A stretch of 64,000 nucleotides of DNA from Lutimonas zeaxanthinifaciens (GCF_030503675.1 NZ_CP129964.1:3162001-3226000); one strand, 5' to 3'; shown: positions 53,173-63,823, counted from the first letter of the stretch. Made by a program: numbers and translations. The notes: generated by a model not told the origin, from the letters alone.

Positions 53173-55842
53173 TTAAAACGATAAATTGGGTTGCAGCCAT
53201 TTCAAGGCTGCCTCTTTGGTTATTCCTTTTCTATTTGCATAATCGATTACCTGGTCCTCCTTAATCTTTCCGAGTCCAAAATATTTGGCTTTCGGGTTTG
53301 CAAAATAATATCCAGATACTGCGGCAGCCGGCCACATGGCCCTGCTTTCCGTAAGCTTTACCCCAATGATCTTTTCAACATCCAGGAGTTCCCAGATGGT
53401 ATCTTTTTCCAGATGATCCGGACAGGCCGGATAACCCGGTGCGGGTCTTATTCCGGTATAGGCTTCTTTGATCAGTTCTGCGTTGTCAAGATTTTCATTT
53501 TCTGAATAGCCCCAGTGCTGCTTTCTGATCTTCTTATGAAGATATTCTGCAAAGGCTTCGGCAAACCTGTCTGCAATGGCCTGAACAAGAATCGCATTGT
53601 AATCATCGTGTTCTTCTTTAAATTTCCCAGCCAGCTCTTCAGCTCCAAAGATCGCAACACAAAAAGCTCCCATATAATCCTGAACAGTATCAACTGGTGC
53701 AATAAAATCTGATAAGGCATAATTGGGTACACCCTGCCTTTTATGCAACTGTTGCCTTAGGGTCCTGAACCTGGTTATTTCTTTTTGATTCTTACTGATC
53801 ATTATGTCATCTTTATTCACCGAATTTGCCTCAAAAAGACCAAAAATGGCTTTGGCTTTGAAAAGTTGTTTGGAGATGATCTTTTCAATCATTTTCTGGG
53901 CATCTTCATAAAGGTGAGATGCCTGCTGTCCCACAAGCTCATCTTTAAGAATTTCCGGGAATTTCCCGTGCAGATCCCAGGAAATAAAAAACGGCTGCCA
54001 ATCAAAATAAGGAAGTAATTCCTTGAGACTGATCTGTTTCAAGGCCTGAATTCCCATTTCCTTTGGCTTTTTTATGTCTGCCTTCTCCCAATCGATTTTG
54101 AAGCTATTTGCCCTGGCTTCTTCCAGGCTAACATAGCGTTTGGCTTTCCCTCTTTTGAGGAACTTTTGCCTAAAATCTTCATAGTCCTTTTTTAAATTGG
54201 CCACATACTGCTTCTCTGAACTCTTGTTCAGAAGATCTCCCACCACGGTTACGGCCCGGGAAGCGTCATTTACATGAACTACGGCATTTTTATATTCGGT
54301 ATCTATTTTGACCGCTGTATGGGCCTTGGATGTGGTTGCTCCCCCTATCAATAATGGAATATCGAGCTTTCTTCGTTCCATCTCCTTCGCCAGGTAAACC
54401 ATCTCATCAAGTGACGGGGTAATAAGTCCCGATAAACCAATGGCATCCACATTCTCTTTTATCGCGGTATCAATAATCTTCTCGGGAGGAACCATTACTC
54501 CTAAATCCACGATTTCATAGTTGTTGCATCCCAAAACCACGCTCACAATATTTTTACCAATGTCATGAACATCACCTTTAACCGTTGCAAGAAGCACCTT
54601 GCCCAAAGACTTTTGAGTCTCGCCTTTTTCTGCTTCTATAAACGGATTCAAATAGGCCACGGCTTTCTTCATAACACGTGCCGACTTTACAACCTGTGGT
54701 AAAAACATTTTTCCCGATCCAAACAGGTCACCCACCACATCCATTCCGTTCATCAAATGGCCTTCGATAACCTGAAGGGGTCTGTCTACGGATTGTCTTG
54801 CTTCCTCAACATCTTCAACGATAAAACTGTCGATACCTTTGACCAAAGCATGTGTAATTCTTTCCTGTAAATCGTCCTTTCGCCACTCCTGATCCTCAAC
54901 TTCTGTCTTTTTGGTCCCTTTAACAGTCTGGGCAAAATCCAGCAGCCTTTCAGTAGCGTCTTCTCTTCGGTCGAGTACCACATCCTCAACATACTCGAGC
55001 AGATCTTTGGGAATTTCGTCATAAACCTCCAACATCGTCGGGTTCACGATACCCATATTCATTCCTGCCCTGATGGCATGGTATAGAAATACAGAATGCA
55101 TGGCTTCGCGCACCGTATTGTTCCCTCTGAATGAGAATGACACATTGCTGACCCCGCCGCTAACATTGACATTCGGTAGGTTTTCTCTGACCCATCGGGT
55201 GGCCTCAATAAAGTCGATGGCGTTTCTCCTGTGTTCCTCCATACCGGTGGCAACAGGAAAAATATTAAGGTCAAAAATTATATCTTCACTTGGAAATCCA
55301 ACTTGATGAACCAGTATGTCGTAGGATCTTTTGGCGATCTCAACCCTTCTGTCATAATTATCTGCCTGGCCAACCTCATCAAAAGCCATAATAATCACCG
55401 CCGCCCCGTATCTTTTGACCCTTTTTGCTTCCCAGATGAACCTCTCTTCTCCTTCTTTAAGTGAAATGGAGTTAACAACACATTTTCCCTGGGCCACCTG
55501 AAGTCCGGCTTCAATGATCTCCCATTTGGAACTGTCTATCATAATCGGGACCCTGCAGATATCCGGTTCTGCGGCAATTAAATTCATAAACTTGACCATC
55601 GCCATTTTTCCGTCGATCAGTCCATCGTCCATATTGATATCGATAATCTGGGCGCCACCATCTACCTGGTGCCTGGCAATATCAAGGGCTTGGTCAAACT
55701 TTTCTTCTTTTATAAGGCGCAGGAATTTTCTTGATCCGGCAACATTGGTTCTTTCCCCAACATTGATGAAGTTACTGTTTTCATTCAGCACCAGAGGTTC
55801 CAGGCCTGACAGTTTTAAATATTTTTTCTTTTCGCTTTTCAT
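53173..55842 (-). CDS. metH: Methionine synthase, C-terminal subunit (folate, cobalamin and activation domains)
   Basis: An 889-residue protein corresponding to the C-terminal three-quarters of MetH: pterin-binding domain ([17 protein letters not shown], ~25-290), cobalamin cap domain, cobalamin-binding domain with DVHDIGKNI (His for cobalt) and the [11 protein letters not shown] region, and the activation domain with [12 protein letters not shown] for SAM. It transfers the methyl group from methyl-THF to homocysteine via cobalamin, together with the homocysteine-binding subunit at 55898. The split of MetH over two genes is common in Bacteroidota. Confidence 0.95.
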   Translation of the reverse strand: MKSEKKKYLKLSGLEPLVLNENSNFINVGERTNVAGSRKFLRLIKEEKFDQALDIARHQVDGGAQIIDINMDDGLIDGKMAMVKFMNLIAAEPDICRVPIMIDSSKWEIIEAGLQVAQGKCVVNSISLKEGEERFIWEAKRVKRYGAAVIIMAFDEVGQADNYDRRVEIAKRSYDILVHQVGFPSEDIIFDLNIFPVATGMEEHRRNAIDFIEATRWVRENLPNVNVSGGVSNVSFSFRGNNTVREAMHSVFLYHAIRAGMNMGIVNPTMLEVYDEIPKDLLEYVEDVVLDRREDATERLLDFAQTVKGTKKTEVEDQEWRKDDLQERITHALVKGIDSFIVEDVEEARQSVDRPLQVIEGHLMNGMDVVGDLFGSGKMFLPQVVKSARVMKKAVAYLNPFIEAEKGETQKSLGKVLLATVKGDVHDIGKNIVSVVLGCNNYEIVDLGVMVPPEKIIDTAIKENVDAIGLSGLITPSLDEMVYLAKEMERRKLDIPLLIGGATTSKAHTAVKIDTEYKNAVVHVNDASRAVTVVGDLLNKSSEKQYVANLKKDYEDFRQKFLKRGKAKRYVSLEEARANSFKIDWEKADIKKPKEMGIQALKQISLKELLPYFDWQPFFISWDLHGKFPEILKDELVGQQASHLYEDAQKMIEKIISKQLFKAKAIFGLFEANSVNKDDIMISKNQKEITRFRTLRQQLHKRQGVPNYALSDFIAPVDTVQDYMGAFCVAIFGAEELAGKFKEEHDDYNAILVQAIADRFAEAFAEYLHKKIRKQHWGYSENENLDNAELIKEAYTGIRPAPGYPACPDHLEKDTIWELLDVEKIIGVKLTESRAMWPAAAVSGYYFANPKAKYFGLGKIKEDQVIDYANRKGITKEAALKWLQPNLSF

Positions 55843-55897
55843 TTTTCAATCATGATGCACTATCAAGAGCCTCCCTGATACTACTTCTTAAAAATCT

Positions 55898-56905
55898 TTA
55901 ACTTTTTATGGCCTCTGTCTGTCTTGGTTTATAACGTGCGGCTGCCTCGGCTATGGCTTTGATGTGCTCGGGGGTTGTACCACAACATCCTCCTACAATA
56001 TTTACCAGGTTTCGCTCCATATAGGCTTCAATCTGACCCGCCATTTGCTCCGGGGTTTCATCATATTCCCCAAAGGCATTGGGAAGGCCGGCATTAGGAT
56101 GAGCAGAAATCGCAATATCCGTTTTAGGTGCAATCGCCTCAAGATGTGGCTGCAGTAAATTTGCCCCTAAAGCACAATTAAAACCAATGGTAAACAAAGG
56201 GATATGAGATACTGAGATCAAAAAAGCCTCTGCTGTCTGACCCGATAAGGTCCTGCCGCTTGCATCTGTTATGGTTCCGCTTAGCATGATGGGAACATCA
56301 ATTCCTCGTTCTTCCTTAATCTCTTCAATGGCGAACAAGGCTGCTTTTGCATTCAGGGTGTCAAAGACGGTTTCTACAAGCAACAGATCCGATCCACCGT
56401 CTAAAAGGGCTTCTCCCTGTTGTTTGTATGCGACTCTCAATTCATCAAAGGTAACTGCCCGAAAACCCGGATCATTTACGTCAGGAGACATACTTGCCGT
56501 CCTGTTGGTAGGCCCCATGGAGCCTGCCACAAAACGTGGCTTTGAAGGATCCTTTGCTGTATATTCCAACGCTGCTTCCTTGGCGAGCCTTGCCGATTCA
56601 AAATTCAATTCATACACAAGGTCTTCCATCGAATAATCGGCCATGGCAATGGTGGTCCCTGAAAACGTATTGGTCTCAATAATATCTGCACCGGCTTCAA
56701 GGTATTTTCTATGAATTTCCTTAATAGCTTCCGGTTGCGTCAAAGACAAGAGGTCGTTGTTGCCTTTTAACAAGACTTCAAAATCTTTAAACCGTTCTCC
56801 GCGATAATCTTCTTCTGTAAACTTGTAAGCCTGGATCATGGTACCCATGGCACCATCTAAGATCATGATCCTTTCTTTTAAAATTGCTTCTAATTTTTCT
56901 CTCAT
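55898..56905 (-). CDS. metH: Methionine synthase, N-terminal homocysteine-binding subunit
   Basis: A 335-residue homocysteine S-methyltransferase domain. Early [13 protein letters not shown] is the family start, and zinc ligands are at GFNCALGA and [13 protein letters not shown]. It lies before the C-terminal part in the same operon. Both subunits must associate to give a working enzyme. It overlaps the DUF2061 gene by 4 bases. Confidence 0.95.
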   Translation of the reverse strand: MREKLEAILKERIMILDGAMGTMIQAYKFTEEDYRGERFKDFEVLLKGNNDLLSLTQPEAIKEIHRKYLEAGADIIETNTFSGTTIAMADYSMEDLVYELNFESARLAKEAALEYTAKDPSKPRFVAGSMGPTNRTASMSPDVNDPGFRAVTFDELRVAYKQQGEALLDGGSDLLLVETVFDTLNAKAALFAIEEIKEERGIDVPIMLSGTITDASGRTLSGQTAEAFLISVSHIPLFTIGFNCALGANLLQPHLEAIAPKTDIAISAHPNAGLPNAFGEYDETPEQMAGQIEAYMERNLVNIVGGCCGTTPEHIKAIAEAAARYKPRQTEAIKS

Positions 56906-57150
56906 ATTCCTCTTTTACCCCACTTGATAAAATTCCATATTCTTTCATGAAAAAAGTATAAAAACATTTTAGTAAAGATTTCAATACCACCAATGGATAC
57001 CGCTGTTTTAATTTCCCCGGTAAGGAAATAAGAGATCACTATAGTATCCAGTGTCCCCAGGGTTCTCCATGTAAATGCTTTAACTATACTTCTTCTTTTA
57101 GTTTCTCCTCTTTTGTAATATTTCTCATTTTTGGAACGAAATAAAATCAT
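56902..57150 (-). CDS. DUF2061 small membrane protein
   Basis: An 82-residue protein with the DUF2061 pattern ([49 protein letters not shown]), two membrane helices and a basic N-terminus. DUF2061 genes often lie within sulfur-assimilation or methionine clusters, but the role is not known. Its end overlaps the metH start by 4 bases. Confidence 0.85.
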   Translation of the reverse strand: MILFRSKNEKYYKRGETKRRSIVKAFTWRTLGTLDTIVISYFLTGEIKTAVSIGGIEIFTKMFLYFFHERIWNFIKWGKRGI

Positions 57151-57154
57151 GATA

Positions 57155-58327
57155 TCAGTAGTTTAAAGCCTGTGATAAGTCTTCTACAATATCTGAAATA
57201 TTTTCCAATCCTGTTGATACCCTAATTAATCCATCCGTTATGCCCACCGTGTTTCTCTCTTCTATGGACAACTTACTGTGCGTCGAGGTGGCCGGATGTG
57301 TAACGATGGTTCTTGTGTCTCCCAAATTTGCCGATAAGGAGCACATCCTGATACGGTTTATAAAATCCTGACCGCCCTGTAATCCCCCAGTAACCTCAAA
57401 TGCTACGATATTTCCACCTTTTTTCATCTGTTTTACAGCAATGTCATACTGCGGGTGAGACTTCAAAAACGGATACCGTACTTTGGACACTTTTTCATGG
57501 TCCTCGAGAAACTCAGCCAGAGCCAAAGCATTTTCACAATGCCGGTCCACTCTTACACTCAAGGTTTCAAGGCTTTTTGATAAGATCCATGAGTTAAATG
57601 GTGATAAAGAGGGCCCTGTGTTTCTGGAGAACAAATATATTTCTCGTATCAGATCAGCCCGCCCCACGGTAACTCCTCCCAGGACTCTTCCTTGGCCATC
57701 GATCAGTTTGGTTGCTGAATGCACCACCAGATCTGCTCCAAATTTGATGGGCTGTTGTAAATATGGCGTTGCAAAACAGTTGTCGATCACGAGTAAAATC
57801 CCGTGTTTTTTGGAAATTTTTCCCAAAAACTCAAGATCGATGATCTCCAGGCCAGGGTTCGTAGGGGTTTCCGCATAAATGATCTTCGTGCTCGGCCTGA
57901 TCAGTGATTCCAGGCTTTCAGCCTCATTGATATTAAAATAACTGGTTTCAATACCCCATTTTGGGAAGAACTTGGTGAACAAGGCATGCGTCGACCCAAA
58001 TACAGAACGCGCTGAAAGGATATGGTCACCACTGCTTAACAAAGCTCCAAAAGTGGAAAAAATAGCTGCCATCCCGGAAGCGAATGCGTACCCGCTTTCT
58101 GCTCCTTCCATAGCCACGATCTTATCTACAAATTCAGTGTTGTTCGGGTTTGAAAAACGACTGTAAATGTTCTTTTCTTTTTCTTCCGCAAAAGAGGCCC
58201 TCATGTCTTCTGCATCATCAAAAACAAAACTTGATGTGACATACATGGCACTGCTGTGCTCAGAAAAACCCGAACGTGGTATCTGCTGCCTTATTGCTTC
58301 TGTTTCAAATTCACTTTTCTTTGTCAT
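57155..58327 (-). CDS. metZ: O-succinylhomoserine sulfhydrylase-type PLP enzyme
   Basis: A 390-residue Cys/Met-metabolism PLP enzyme. The PLP lysine is in VVHSATKLIDGQGR, with FASGMAAIF and AETPTNPGLEIID as further family motifs. The closest class by sequence is O-succinyl- or O-acetylhomoserine sulfhydrylase MetZ, which uses sulfide to form homocysteine. MetY at 62120 has an overlapping role; specificity between acetyl- and succinyl-homoserine cannot be read from the sequence. The gene follows the fused metX-thrA by 39 bases. Confidence 0.88.
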   Translation of the reverse strand: MTKKSEFETEAIRQQIPRSGFSEHSSAMYVTSSFVFDDAEDMRASFAEEKEKNIYSRFSNPNNTEFVDKIVAMEGAESGYAFASGMAAIFSTFGALLSSGDHILSARSVFGSTHALFTKFFPKWGIETSYFNINEAESLESLIRPSTKIIYAETPTNPGLEIIDLEFLGKISKKHGILLVIDNCFATPYLQQPIKFGADLVVHSATKLIDGQGRVLGGVTVGRADLIREIYLFSRNTGPSLSPFNSWILSKSLETLSVRVDRHCENALALAEFLEDHEKVSKVRYPFLKSHPQYDIAVKQMKKGGNIVAFEVTGGLQGGQDFINRIRMCSLSANLGDTRTIVTHPATSTHSKLSIEERNTVGITDGLIRVSTGLENISDIVEDLSQALNY

Positions 58328-58366
58328 AATGTATCAGCTTATTGTGCTGTCTTTATTTACGATGTC

Positions 58367-61300
58367 CTAGACCGCTTTTTCCGTTAATCTTAAAATATCT
58401 CCAAACACACCTCTTGCGGTTACCTTTGCTCCTGCACCGGCTCCTTGAATAACCAAAGGCCTCTCTCCATAAGACTCCGTATAGATCTCAAAAATCGAAT
58501 CTGATCCTTGCACCTGTCCCAGAGAACTCTTCTTAGATACAGAAACTAATTTTACCTCGAGCTCTCCTTTGCTTTTTGAAAGGTCCCCTGCCAATACGCC
58601 TACATATCTGAGCACATGATCCTCTTCCTGAGCGTCCTTAACTTCCTGATACTCTTGGTCCAGATCTTTGAGTTTACTCAAAAAATCTGCGGCGCTTCCA
58701 TCGCGTAGATGCTCCGGGATCAAATTCTGGATTTTAACATCTTCAAACTCATTCTCAAGATCGAGTTCACGGGCCAAGATTAGTAATTTACGCGCCACAT
58801 CATTTCCGCTCAGGTCCTCTCTTGGATCAGGCTCTGTAAACCCTTGATCCACGGCCTCCTGCAAGATATCACTGAAATTTTTATCCTGTTCAGAAAAATT
58901 ATTGAACAAATAACTCAGAGACCCCGAAAAGACCCCGTTGATTCTCGTAATATTTTCTCCCGAATGATGCAACAATTTGATGGTATCCACCAGGGGTAAT
59001 CCTGCTCCTACATTGGTTTCATAGAGATAACTCTTTTCATTCCTTTTTAAAGCAGCTCTTAATTCTTTATAAAATGAAAATTCAACTGTATTTCCGATCT
59101 TATTTGAAGAAACCAGATCAAATCCGTTTTCTACAAGCGGAATATAATTTTTTATAAAATCACGGTTTGCCGTATTATCAACAGCGATCAAATTTTCAAG
59201 ATGATTGTTTCTGGCAAAACCGATAACATCATTAATGGTAAATCCTGAATCGTCCTGTTTTAGCAGGTCATCCTTCCAGTTTTGGCCAACCCCATCCCTT
59301 TTCAGTAACAATTGTTTTGAATTGCTTAAGGCAAAAACATTAATATTAATATTTCGTCTTTTTAAGATGTCTTTTTTACTCTTTAAAATCTGTTCAATCA
59401 ATGTTCCTCCCACAAGACCTACTCCGAACACCGCTACATTAATATTGGTGGAAACCCCAAAGATCTGTCCGTGAATTACATTCACCGCCTTATTAAGGTC
59501 CTGATCTTCCAGAACCAGGCAAATATTATCTCCTGTAACCGTATTATTGATCAATATTGGTTTTATCTTATTTATCGTTAAGGCATTGTAAGATTTATGG
59601 AAGCTTGAAAGGTTCTGCCCGATTATAGATACGATTGAAAGATCCTCTTTTACATAGATCCTGTTCACATCTTTCATTTTAATGTCAAGCGCAAACTCTT
59701 CTTCAAGTATTTCCTTTGCCAGGAAAGCGTCATTGGAACTCACAACGAATCCAATACCTCTCTCTGAAGATCCCTGTGAAATTATACTTACATTAATCCC
59801 GCCTTTACTTAATGCTGTAAATATTCTGGCGTCTACACCAATTTTACCAAGCAATCCTCTTCCTTCAAGGTTGATCAGCGATACATTATTCTGTACCGTT
59901 ACGGAGCGTATACCTTTGTTTGTGGCATGAGACTTGATCAGAGTTCCTTTATTTTCCTTATCAAAGGTGTTGAGAAGTCGCAAGGGTATGTTCTTTTCAA
60001 CCAAAGGAATAATGGTCTTGGCGTGCAGAATATTTGCCCCAAAACTAGCCAGTTCATTGGCCTCCTGATAGGAAAGTTCTTCAATCATCTGGGCATTCGA
60101 TACAAGATCGGGATTTGCCGTATATATTCCATTGACGTGGGTGTAACTTTCAAGCTCCGCTGCATCCAGAAAATTAGCAAAAAGTGAAGCTGAATAATTG
60201 CTTCCGTTTCGTCCTAAGGTCGTGGTCTCTCCCTTTGAATTTGAAGCGATGAACCCGGTTACCAATTGTAATTCATGTCCGTTTTTGCCAAAGTATTTTT
60301 TAAAGTTGTCTTTTGATACATCTTCTAATACATGGGCTTCCCCAAAACTACTATCTGTTTTCAGCAAGGTTCTTGAATCAACTGCCTTTGAAGGAATTCC
60401 TTTTTTATTCAAGAGGTGGCTTAGCATTTTTACAGAAAGTACTTCTCCCTGGGCAAGCACTCTGTCTTTTATTTTTTCACTGTAATCTCCCAATAAGGCA
60501 ACCCCTTCAAAAATCTCGCTCAGGAGATTGAATTCGTGCTCAAAATCGATATCCCTGGAGGGTAAAATCTGGTATTCCATAAACGAATCCAGGCTTTCTT
60601 TATAATCCTCTCCTGCTTTCGATTTCTCAAGAATGGCTTCCAAATTATCGGTTGAACTACCTCTTGCCGACAACACCACAACAAACCGGTCTTCCTGCTT
60701 TACCTTGTTCTCGATGATTTCCAACACCCTTTCCAGGCCTTCACCATTAGCCAGAGATTTTCCTCCAAACTTCAACACCCTAATACCCTTATCTTTCAAA
60801 CTCTTGCGCTTTGGCTGTTTGAAAATCGGCGTCAATATCTTTTCCATTTGCTCAAACTCGATCAAAAAAGCATCATGCCCGTGAATCGATTTAATCTCTT
60901 CATAATAATTTTCTACACCTGCTTCGTTCAGAAGTTTTTGCGTTTCCTTATTTTCTTTGGGAACAAAAAAGAAATCAGAATCAACCCCTACCTGAGTCAC
61001 TCGGGCCCTGATCTGGCTTGCAACCTCATTAAATGTCCCTCTGTCCCTTGTAATATCCACAGAACTCAATAAATGATTCATCATCTTGTACGTAGGTAGT
61101 GAAAACCTGTCTTCAAGTTTTCTACCATGATGAAGCAACCAGCTTTCGGTATTAAAGTTGCCCTGCTCTTCGTTCCTTGTACGGTTGAATTTTTCTTTAA
61201 ACGAATCGGCGGTTCTGTAAAATAACATTGCCATCATACGAGCATCGTGAACCGGCTTGCTCGAATTTGATAAAATCTGCTGTTGCGTTTTATTATGCGC

Positions 61301-61786
61301 CAGTATCCAGTCAGAAGCCTTCCAATCGGAAGCCACAGGGATAAGATTTTCGATCAATTCAGGAAAAAGAACCGCCATCTCCCAAGCTATTCCTCCGCCA
61401 AGAGATCCTCCAATAACTGCGTATAAATTGTCAACCTTGATCTTTTCCAAACCAAGTCCAAATAATCTTGCAATGTCTCTTGCAGTAAAATCTTCGTAAT
61501 TATCTATTCGGTTAGCCTCAACCTCGTCATAACCATTTCCGGGAATGTTAAACGCCAAAACTGTATATCTGCTGGTATCTATCAACCGGCCGAGTCCAAT
61601 GAGAGACCTCCACCATCCTTCATCTCCCGCTACATTTGAATTTCCTGTAAGGGCATGGTTTACCAACACCACTGGAGCCTGACCCAACGGAAGCCCAAAT
61701 AACTGATAGGACAGACCAAATTCAGGATAATAATATCCTGTTTCCGTCGTAAAATTCTCTATTTGTATATTAAGTAACTGTTTCAA
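58367..61786 (-). CDS. metX-thrA: Fused homoserine O-acyltransferase - aspartokinase - homoserine dehydrogenase
   Basis: A 1139-residue protein joining three activities. Residues ~1-330 are an alpha/beta-hydrolase MetX type: oxyanion NHALTGNSN, nucleophile Ser in IGGSLGGG, Asp in VGVDSDFFFVP, and His in IHGHDAFL. Residues ~335-620 are an aspartokinase with KFGGKSLANGE and TLGRNGSNYSA. Two ACT domains follow (LINLEGRGLLGKIGV, IVSIIGQN), and the C-terminal ~330 residues are homoserine dehydrogenase (NVAVFGVGLVGG). It converts aspartate to aspartyl phosphate, aspartate semialdehyde to homoserine, and homoserine to its acyl ester, so three steps of methionine synthesis sit in one chain. It is the first gene of the operon behind the SAM-I riboswitch. 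Confidence 0.93.
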   Translation of the reverse strand: MKQLLNIQIENFTTETGYYYPEFGLSYQLFGLPLGQAPVVLVNHALTGNSNVAGDEGWWRSLIGLGRLIDTSRYTVLAFNIPGNGYDEVEANRIDNYEDFTARDIARLFGLGLEKIKVDNLYAVIGGSLGGGIAWEMAVLFPELIENLIPVASDWKASDWILAHNKTQQQILSNSSKPVHDARMMAMLFYRTADSFKEKFNRTRNEEQGNFNTESWLLHHGRKLEDRFSLPTYKMMNHLLSSVDITRDRGTFNEVASQIRARVTQVGVDSDFFFVPKENKETQKLLNEAGVENYYEEIKSIHGHDAFLIEFEQMEKILTPIFKQPKRKSLKDKGIRVLKFGGKSLANGEGLERVLEIIENKVKQEDRFVVVLSARGSSTDNLEAILEKSKAGEDYKESLDSFMEYQILPSRDIDFEHEFNLLSEIFEGVALLGDYSEKIKDRVLAQGEVLSVKMLSHLLNKKGIPSKAVDSRTLLKTDSSFGEAHVLEDVSKDNFKKYFGKNGHELQLVTGFIASNSKGETTTLGRNGSNYSASLFANFLDAAELESYTHVNGIYTANPDLVSNAQMIEELSYQEANELASFGANILHAKTIIPLVEKNIPLRLLNTFDKENKGTLIKSHATNKGIRSVTVQNNVSLINLEGRGLLGKIGVDARIFTALSKGGINVSIISQGSSERGIGFVVSSNDAFLAKEILEEEFALDIKMKDVNRIYVKEDLSIVSIIGQNLSSFHKSYNALTINKIKPILINNTVTGDNICLVLEDQDLNKAVNVIHGQIFGVSTNINVAVFGVGLVGGTLIEQILKSKKDILKRRNININVFALSNSKQLLLKRDGVGQNWKDDLLKQDDSGFTINDVIGFARNNHLENLIAVDNTANRDFIKNYIPLVENGFDLVSSNKIGNTVEFSFYKELRAALKRNEKSYLYETNVGAGLPLVDTIKLLHHSGENITRINGVFSGSLSYLFNNFSEQDKNFSDILQEAVDQGFTEPDPREDLSGNDVARKLLILARELDLENEFEDVKIQNLIPEHLRDGSAADFLSKLKDLDQEYQEVKDAQEEDHVLRYVGVLAGDLSKSKGELEVKLVSVSKKSSLGQVQGSDSIFEIYTESYGERPLVIQGAGAGAKVTARGVFGDILRLTEKAV

Positions 61787-61901
61787 TTTCTTGCTTTTTT
61801 TAAATCATTATTGTCTGATAAGCTGATAAATCAGGTATCATTCTGTGCAATGGGTCAAAAGAAATTGTGATAAAGAAAAGGTATGGGTTCAAAAATGATG
61901 A

Positions 61902-62012
61902 GTTATCTTTCCAAATTGGGTAGAATGTAGCACCTTCTTATAGCTTCTTCAGGAAACATATAAGGGTTGCTAAGGCTTCAAAGGGTCTAATCCCTCCACC
62001 TTTCTTTATAAC
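61902..62012 (-). promoter_or_regulatory. SAM-I (S-box) riboswitch before the metX-thrA operon
   Basis: On the minus strand the conserved core GGTGGAGGGATTAGACCC, TTTGAAGCC, TTAGCAACC and AAGGTGCTACATTC is intact, with P1 formed by GTTAT and ATAAC at the two ends. About 115 bases remain before the start codon at 61786. No clear terminator follows, so control may act on translation or through another structure. Confidence 0.95.
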
Positions 62013-62077
62013 AAAAACTATTTTAATGAACTTTTTGCAAAGAAACATAATATTTTGTTTCTATACAACCACTATGT

Positions 62078-62113
62078 AAAAAACTTACCGGTTCTAATGA
62101 AACCGGTAAGTTT
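62078..62113 (-). terminator. Intrinsic terminator of metY
   Basis: On the minus strand the stem AACTTACCGGTT/AACCGGTAAGTT with a short loop is followed by a T run, 7-42 bases after the metY stop. It separates metY from the riboswitch-controlled operon downstream. Confidence 0.9.
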
Positions 62114-62119
62114 CAGATA

Positions 62120-63394
62120 TTACAAACTTTTAAATGCGTTTTCAAGATCGGCCTTAAGGTCATCTATGTTTTCAATTCCTACTGATAATCTGATCAGGTC
62201 CCGGCTCACACCCGCATCAGACTGCTGCTCTTCGGTGAGTTGCTGATGTGTGGTACTTGCCGGATGAATGATCAGGGATTTGGTATCACCTATATTGGCA
62301 AGAAGAGAAAATATCTCTGTAGCATCCGTGAACTTTTTCGCCGCTTCAAACCCTCCTTTAATTCCAAAAGTTACAATACCGCTTTGTCCGTTTGGAAGGT
62401 ATTTATCGGAAAGTGATTTATATGGACTGCTTTCAAGTCCCGGATAATTAACCCAGGCTACCTCATCTCTTTGTTCCAGCCACTGCGCTAATTCAAGTGC
62501 ATTCTCACTGTGTTGCTTGATCCTAACCGGAAGTGTTTCCAATCCCTGAATGATCTGAAACGCATTGAATGGACTTAACGCCCCGCCAAAATCTCTTAAT
62601 CCTTCAAGTATCAATTTAAAAGTGTAGGAAGCGTTTCCAAGTACTTCATGATATTTCAGGCCATGATAACCGGCAGATGGTTCTGTAAATTCCGGGAATT
62701 TTCCATTGGCCCAGTCAAAATTTCCCGCATCAACAATTACTCCACCCAAAGAATTACCCTGTCCTCCAATATACTTGGTCAAGGAATGAATAACTATATC
62801 TGCTCCGTGTTTGATTGGATTCAAAAGAGCGGGTGTTGCCACGGTATTGTCCACAATAAAAGGAACCTTAGCTGCTTTTGCATGACTTGATATCGCTTCG
62901 AGGTCAAGAACATCCAATTTCGGATTTCCTAAGGATTCCACGAAAAATGCCCTGGTGTTCTCCTGAACCGCCGAAGAGAAATTTTCAGGGTTGGATGCAT
63001 CCACAAAAGTTGTTTTTATTCCTAATCGGGGCAAGGTGACATTCAATAAATTGTAAGTCCCCCCGTATAAACTACTACTGGCTACGATATGATCTCCCGC
63101 GGTTAACAGGGTCAGTAATCCCGTTGAGATGGCTGAAGTTCCGGATGCAAAGACAACTGCTCCAATACCCCCTTCAATGGCTGCTAATCTGTTTTGAAGG
63201 ATATCATTAGTGGGATTGTTTAACCTGGTGTAAATAAAACCAAGTTCAGCCAGAGAAAACAGATTCGCTGCATGATCCGTATCATTAAAAACATAGGATG
63301 TGGATTGATAAATTGGAACTGCTCTTGTCCCGGCAGTTTGCGTTGTATCGTGGCCTGCGTGAAGTGCTTTAGTTGAAATTTGTTGATCGCTCAT
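62120..63394 (-). CDS. metY: O-acetylhomoserine sulfhydrylase (aminocarboxypropyltransferase)
   Basis: A 424-residue PLP enzyme of the MetY group: [21 protein letters not shown] opening, [35 protein letters not shown], and the PLP lysine in [11 protein letters not shown]. It condenses O-acetylhomoserine with sulfide to homocysteine, or with methanethiol to methionine. It is monocistronic with its own terminator, and its 5' region holds a Met-rich leader frame, a terminator and a promoter-like element. Confidence 0.93.
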   Translation of the reverse strand: MSDQQISTKALHAGHDTTQTAGTRAVPIYQSTSYVFNDTDHAANLFSLAELGFIYTRLNNPTNDILQNRLAAIEGGIGAVVFASGTSAISTGLLTLLTAGDHIVASSSLYGGTYNLLNVTLPRLGIKTTFVDASNPENFSSAVQENTRAFFVESLGNPKLDVLDLEAISSHAKAAKVPFIVDNTVATPALLNPIKHGADIVIHSLTKYIGGQGNSLGGVIVDAGNFDWANGKFPEFTEPSAGYHGLKYHEVLGNASYTFKLILEGLRDFGGALSPFNAFQIIQGLETLPVRIKQHSENALELAQWLEQRDEVAWVNYPGLESSPYKSLSDKYLPNGQSGIVTFGIKGGFEAAKKFTDATEIFSLLANIGDTKSLIIHPASTTHQQLTEEQQSDAGVSRDLIRLSVGIENIDDLKADLENAFKSL

Positions 63395-63469
63395 AATAAT
63401 ATTTTTAATTTCTTTAGTATATAATTTTTAAAAAAATGCCCTTTTTGCCTTGGTATTGCTAAGCGGGCA

Positions 63470-63477
63470 CAAAAATA
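63470..63477 (-). promoter_or_regulatory. Candidate -7 box (TATTTTTG) close to metY
   Basis: On the minus strand TATTTTTG (TAnnTTTG) is followed by TGCCCGCTTAGCAATAC, similar to the sequence after the tRNA-Asp -7 box. It lies 76 bases before the metY start, between the attenuator and the gene. If active it would bypass the leader control. Confidence 0.4.
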
Positions 63478-63580
63478 AGTCATTTTTTATTAATGTATAT
63501 AGCAATACCTTATCATTTTGTCAAAGCACATCATATTGTGTTATTTTGTTGTTCAACTTCAATTCTATTCGGTTCAGGTC

Positions 63581-63615
63581 AAAAAAAAACCTCTGAAAAA
63601 TTTCAGAGGTTTTTA
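63581..63615 (-). terminator. Candidate attenuator terminator before metY
   Basis: A nearly perfect hairpin, CCTCTGAAAAA/TTTTTCAGAGG-type, with A/T runs on both sides (able to act both ways). On the minus strand it begins about 23 bases after the stop of the Met-rich leader frame and ends about 187 bases before metY. The leader contains CAGAGG (63648-63653), a copy of the 3' arm that could pair with the 5' arm instead. Confidence 0.75.
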
Positions 63616-63632
63616 CATATGATCGATTAAAA

Positions 63633-63704
63633 CTATAGCATAAAAATCCTCTGCGTGCAACTACGCATCATCATTTCTGCCATATTTAATTTATAATTCT
63701 TCAT
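63633..63704 (-). CDS. Putative Met-rich leader peptide (23 codons) upstream of metY
   Basis: The frame reads MKNYKLNMAEMMMRSCTQ followed by RIFML and a TAG at 63633. Six of 23 residues are Met, three in a row at codons 11-13, in front of a terminator and a methionine-synthesis gene. Stalling at the Met run would leave codons 18-19 (CAGAGG) free to block the terminator. A promoter-like TATATTTG lies just upstream. The peptide is a prediction; no experimental support is available here. Confidence 0.55.
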   Translation of the reverse strand: MKNYKLNMAEMMMRSCTQRIFML

Positions 63705-63718
63705 TGGTCATGAGCTAG

Positions 63719-63726
63719 CAAATATA
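63719..63726 (-). promoter_or_regulatory. -7 box TATATTTG for the metY leader
   Basis: A perfect TAnnTTTG match on the minus strand 15 bases before the leader ATG, so the leader mRNA would have a very short 5' end. A well-spaced -33 element is not evident. Confidence 0.5.
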
Positions 63727-63823
63727 GAAATTATTTTTAAAACTATTCTATTTATACTCAAAGGTTAAAAACTTTCATCACCCAAAATTCCAATTTTGTT
63801 GATTTTATAATATTTATTTTACT

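Noticed and set aside
57483-57878. A 131-codon plus-strand frame opposite metZ
   Set aside because: It lies wholly antisense to a well-supported gene; the same applies to long antisense frames inside the M28 peptidase, amidohydrolase, metH and metX-thrA genes.
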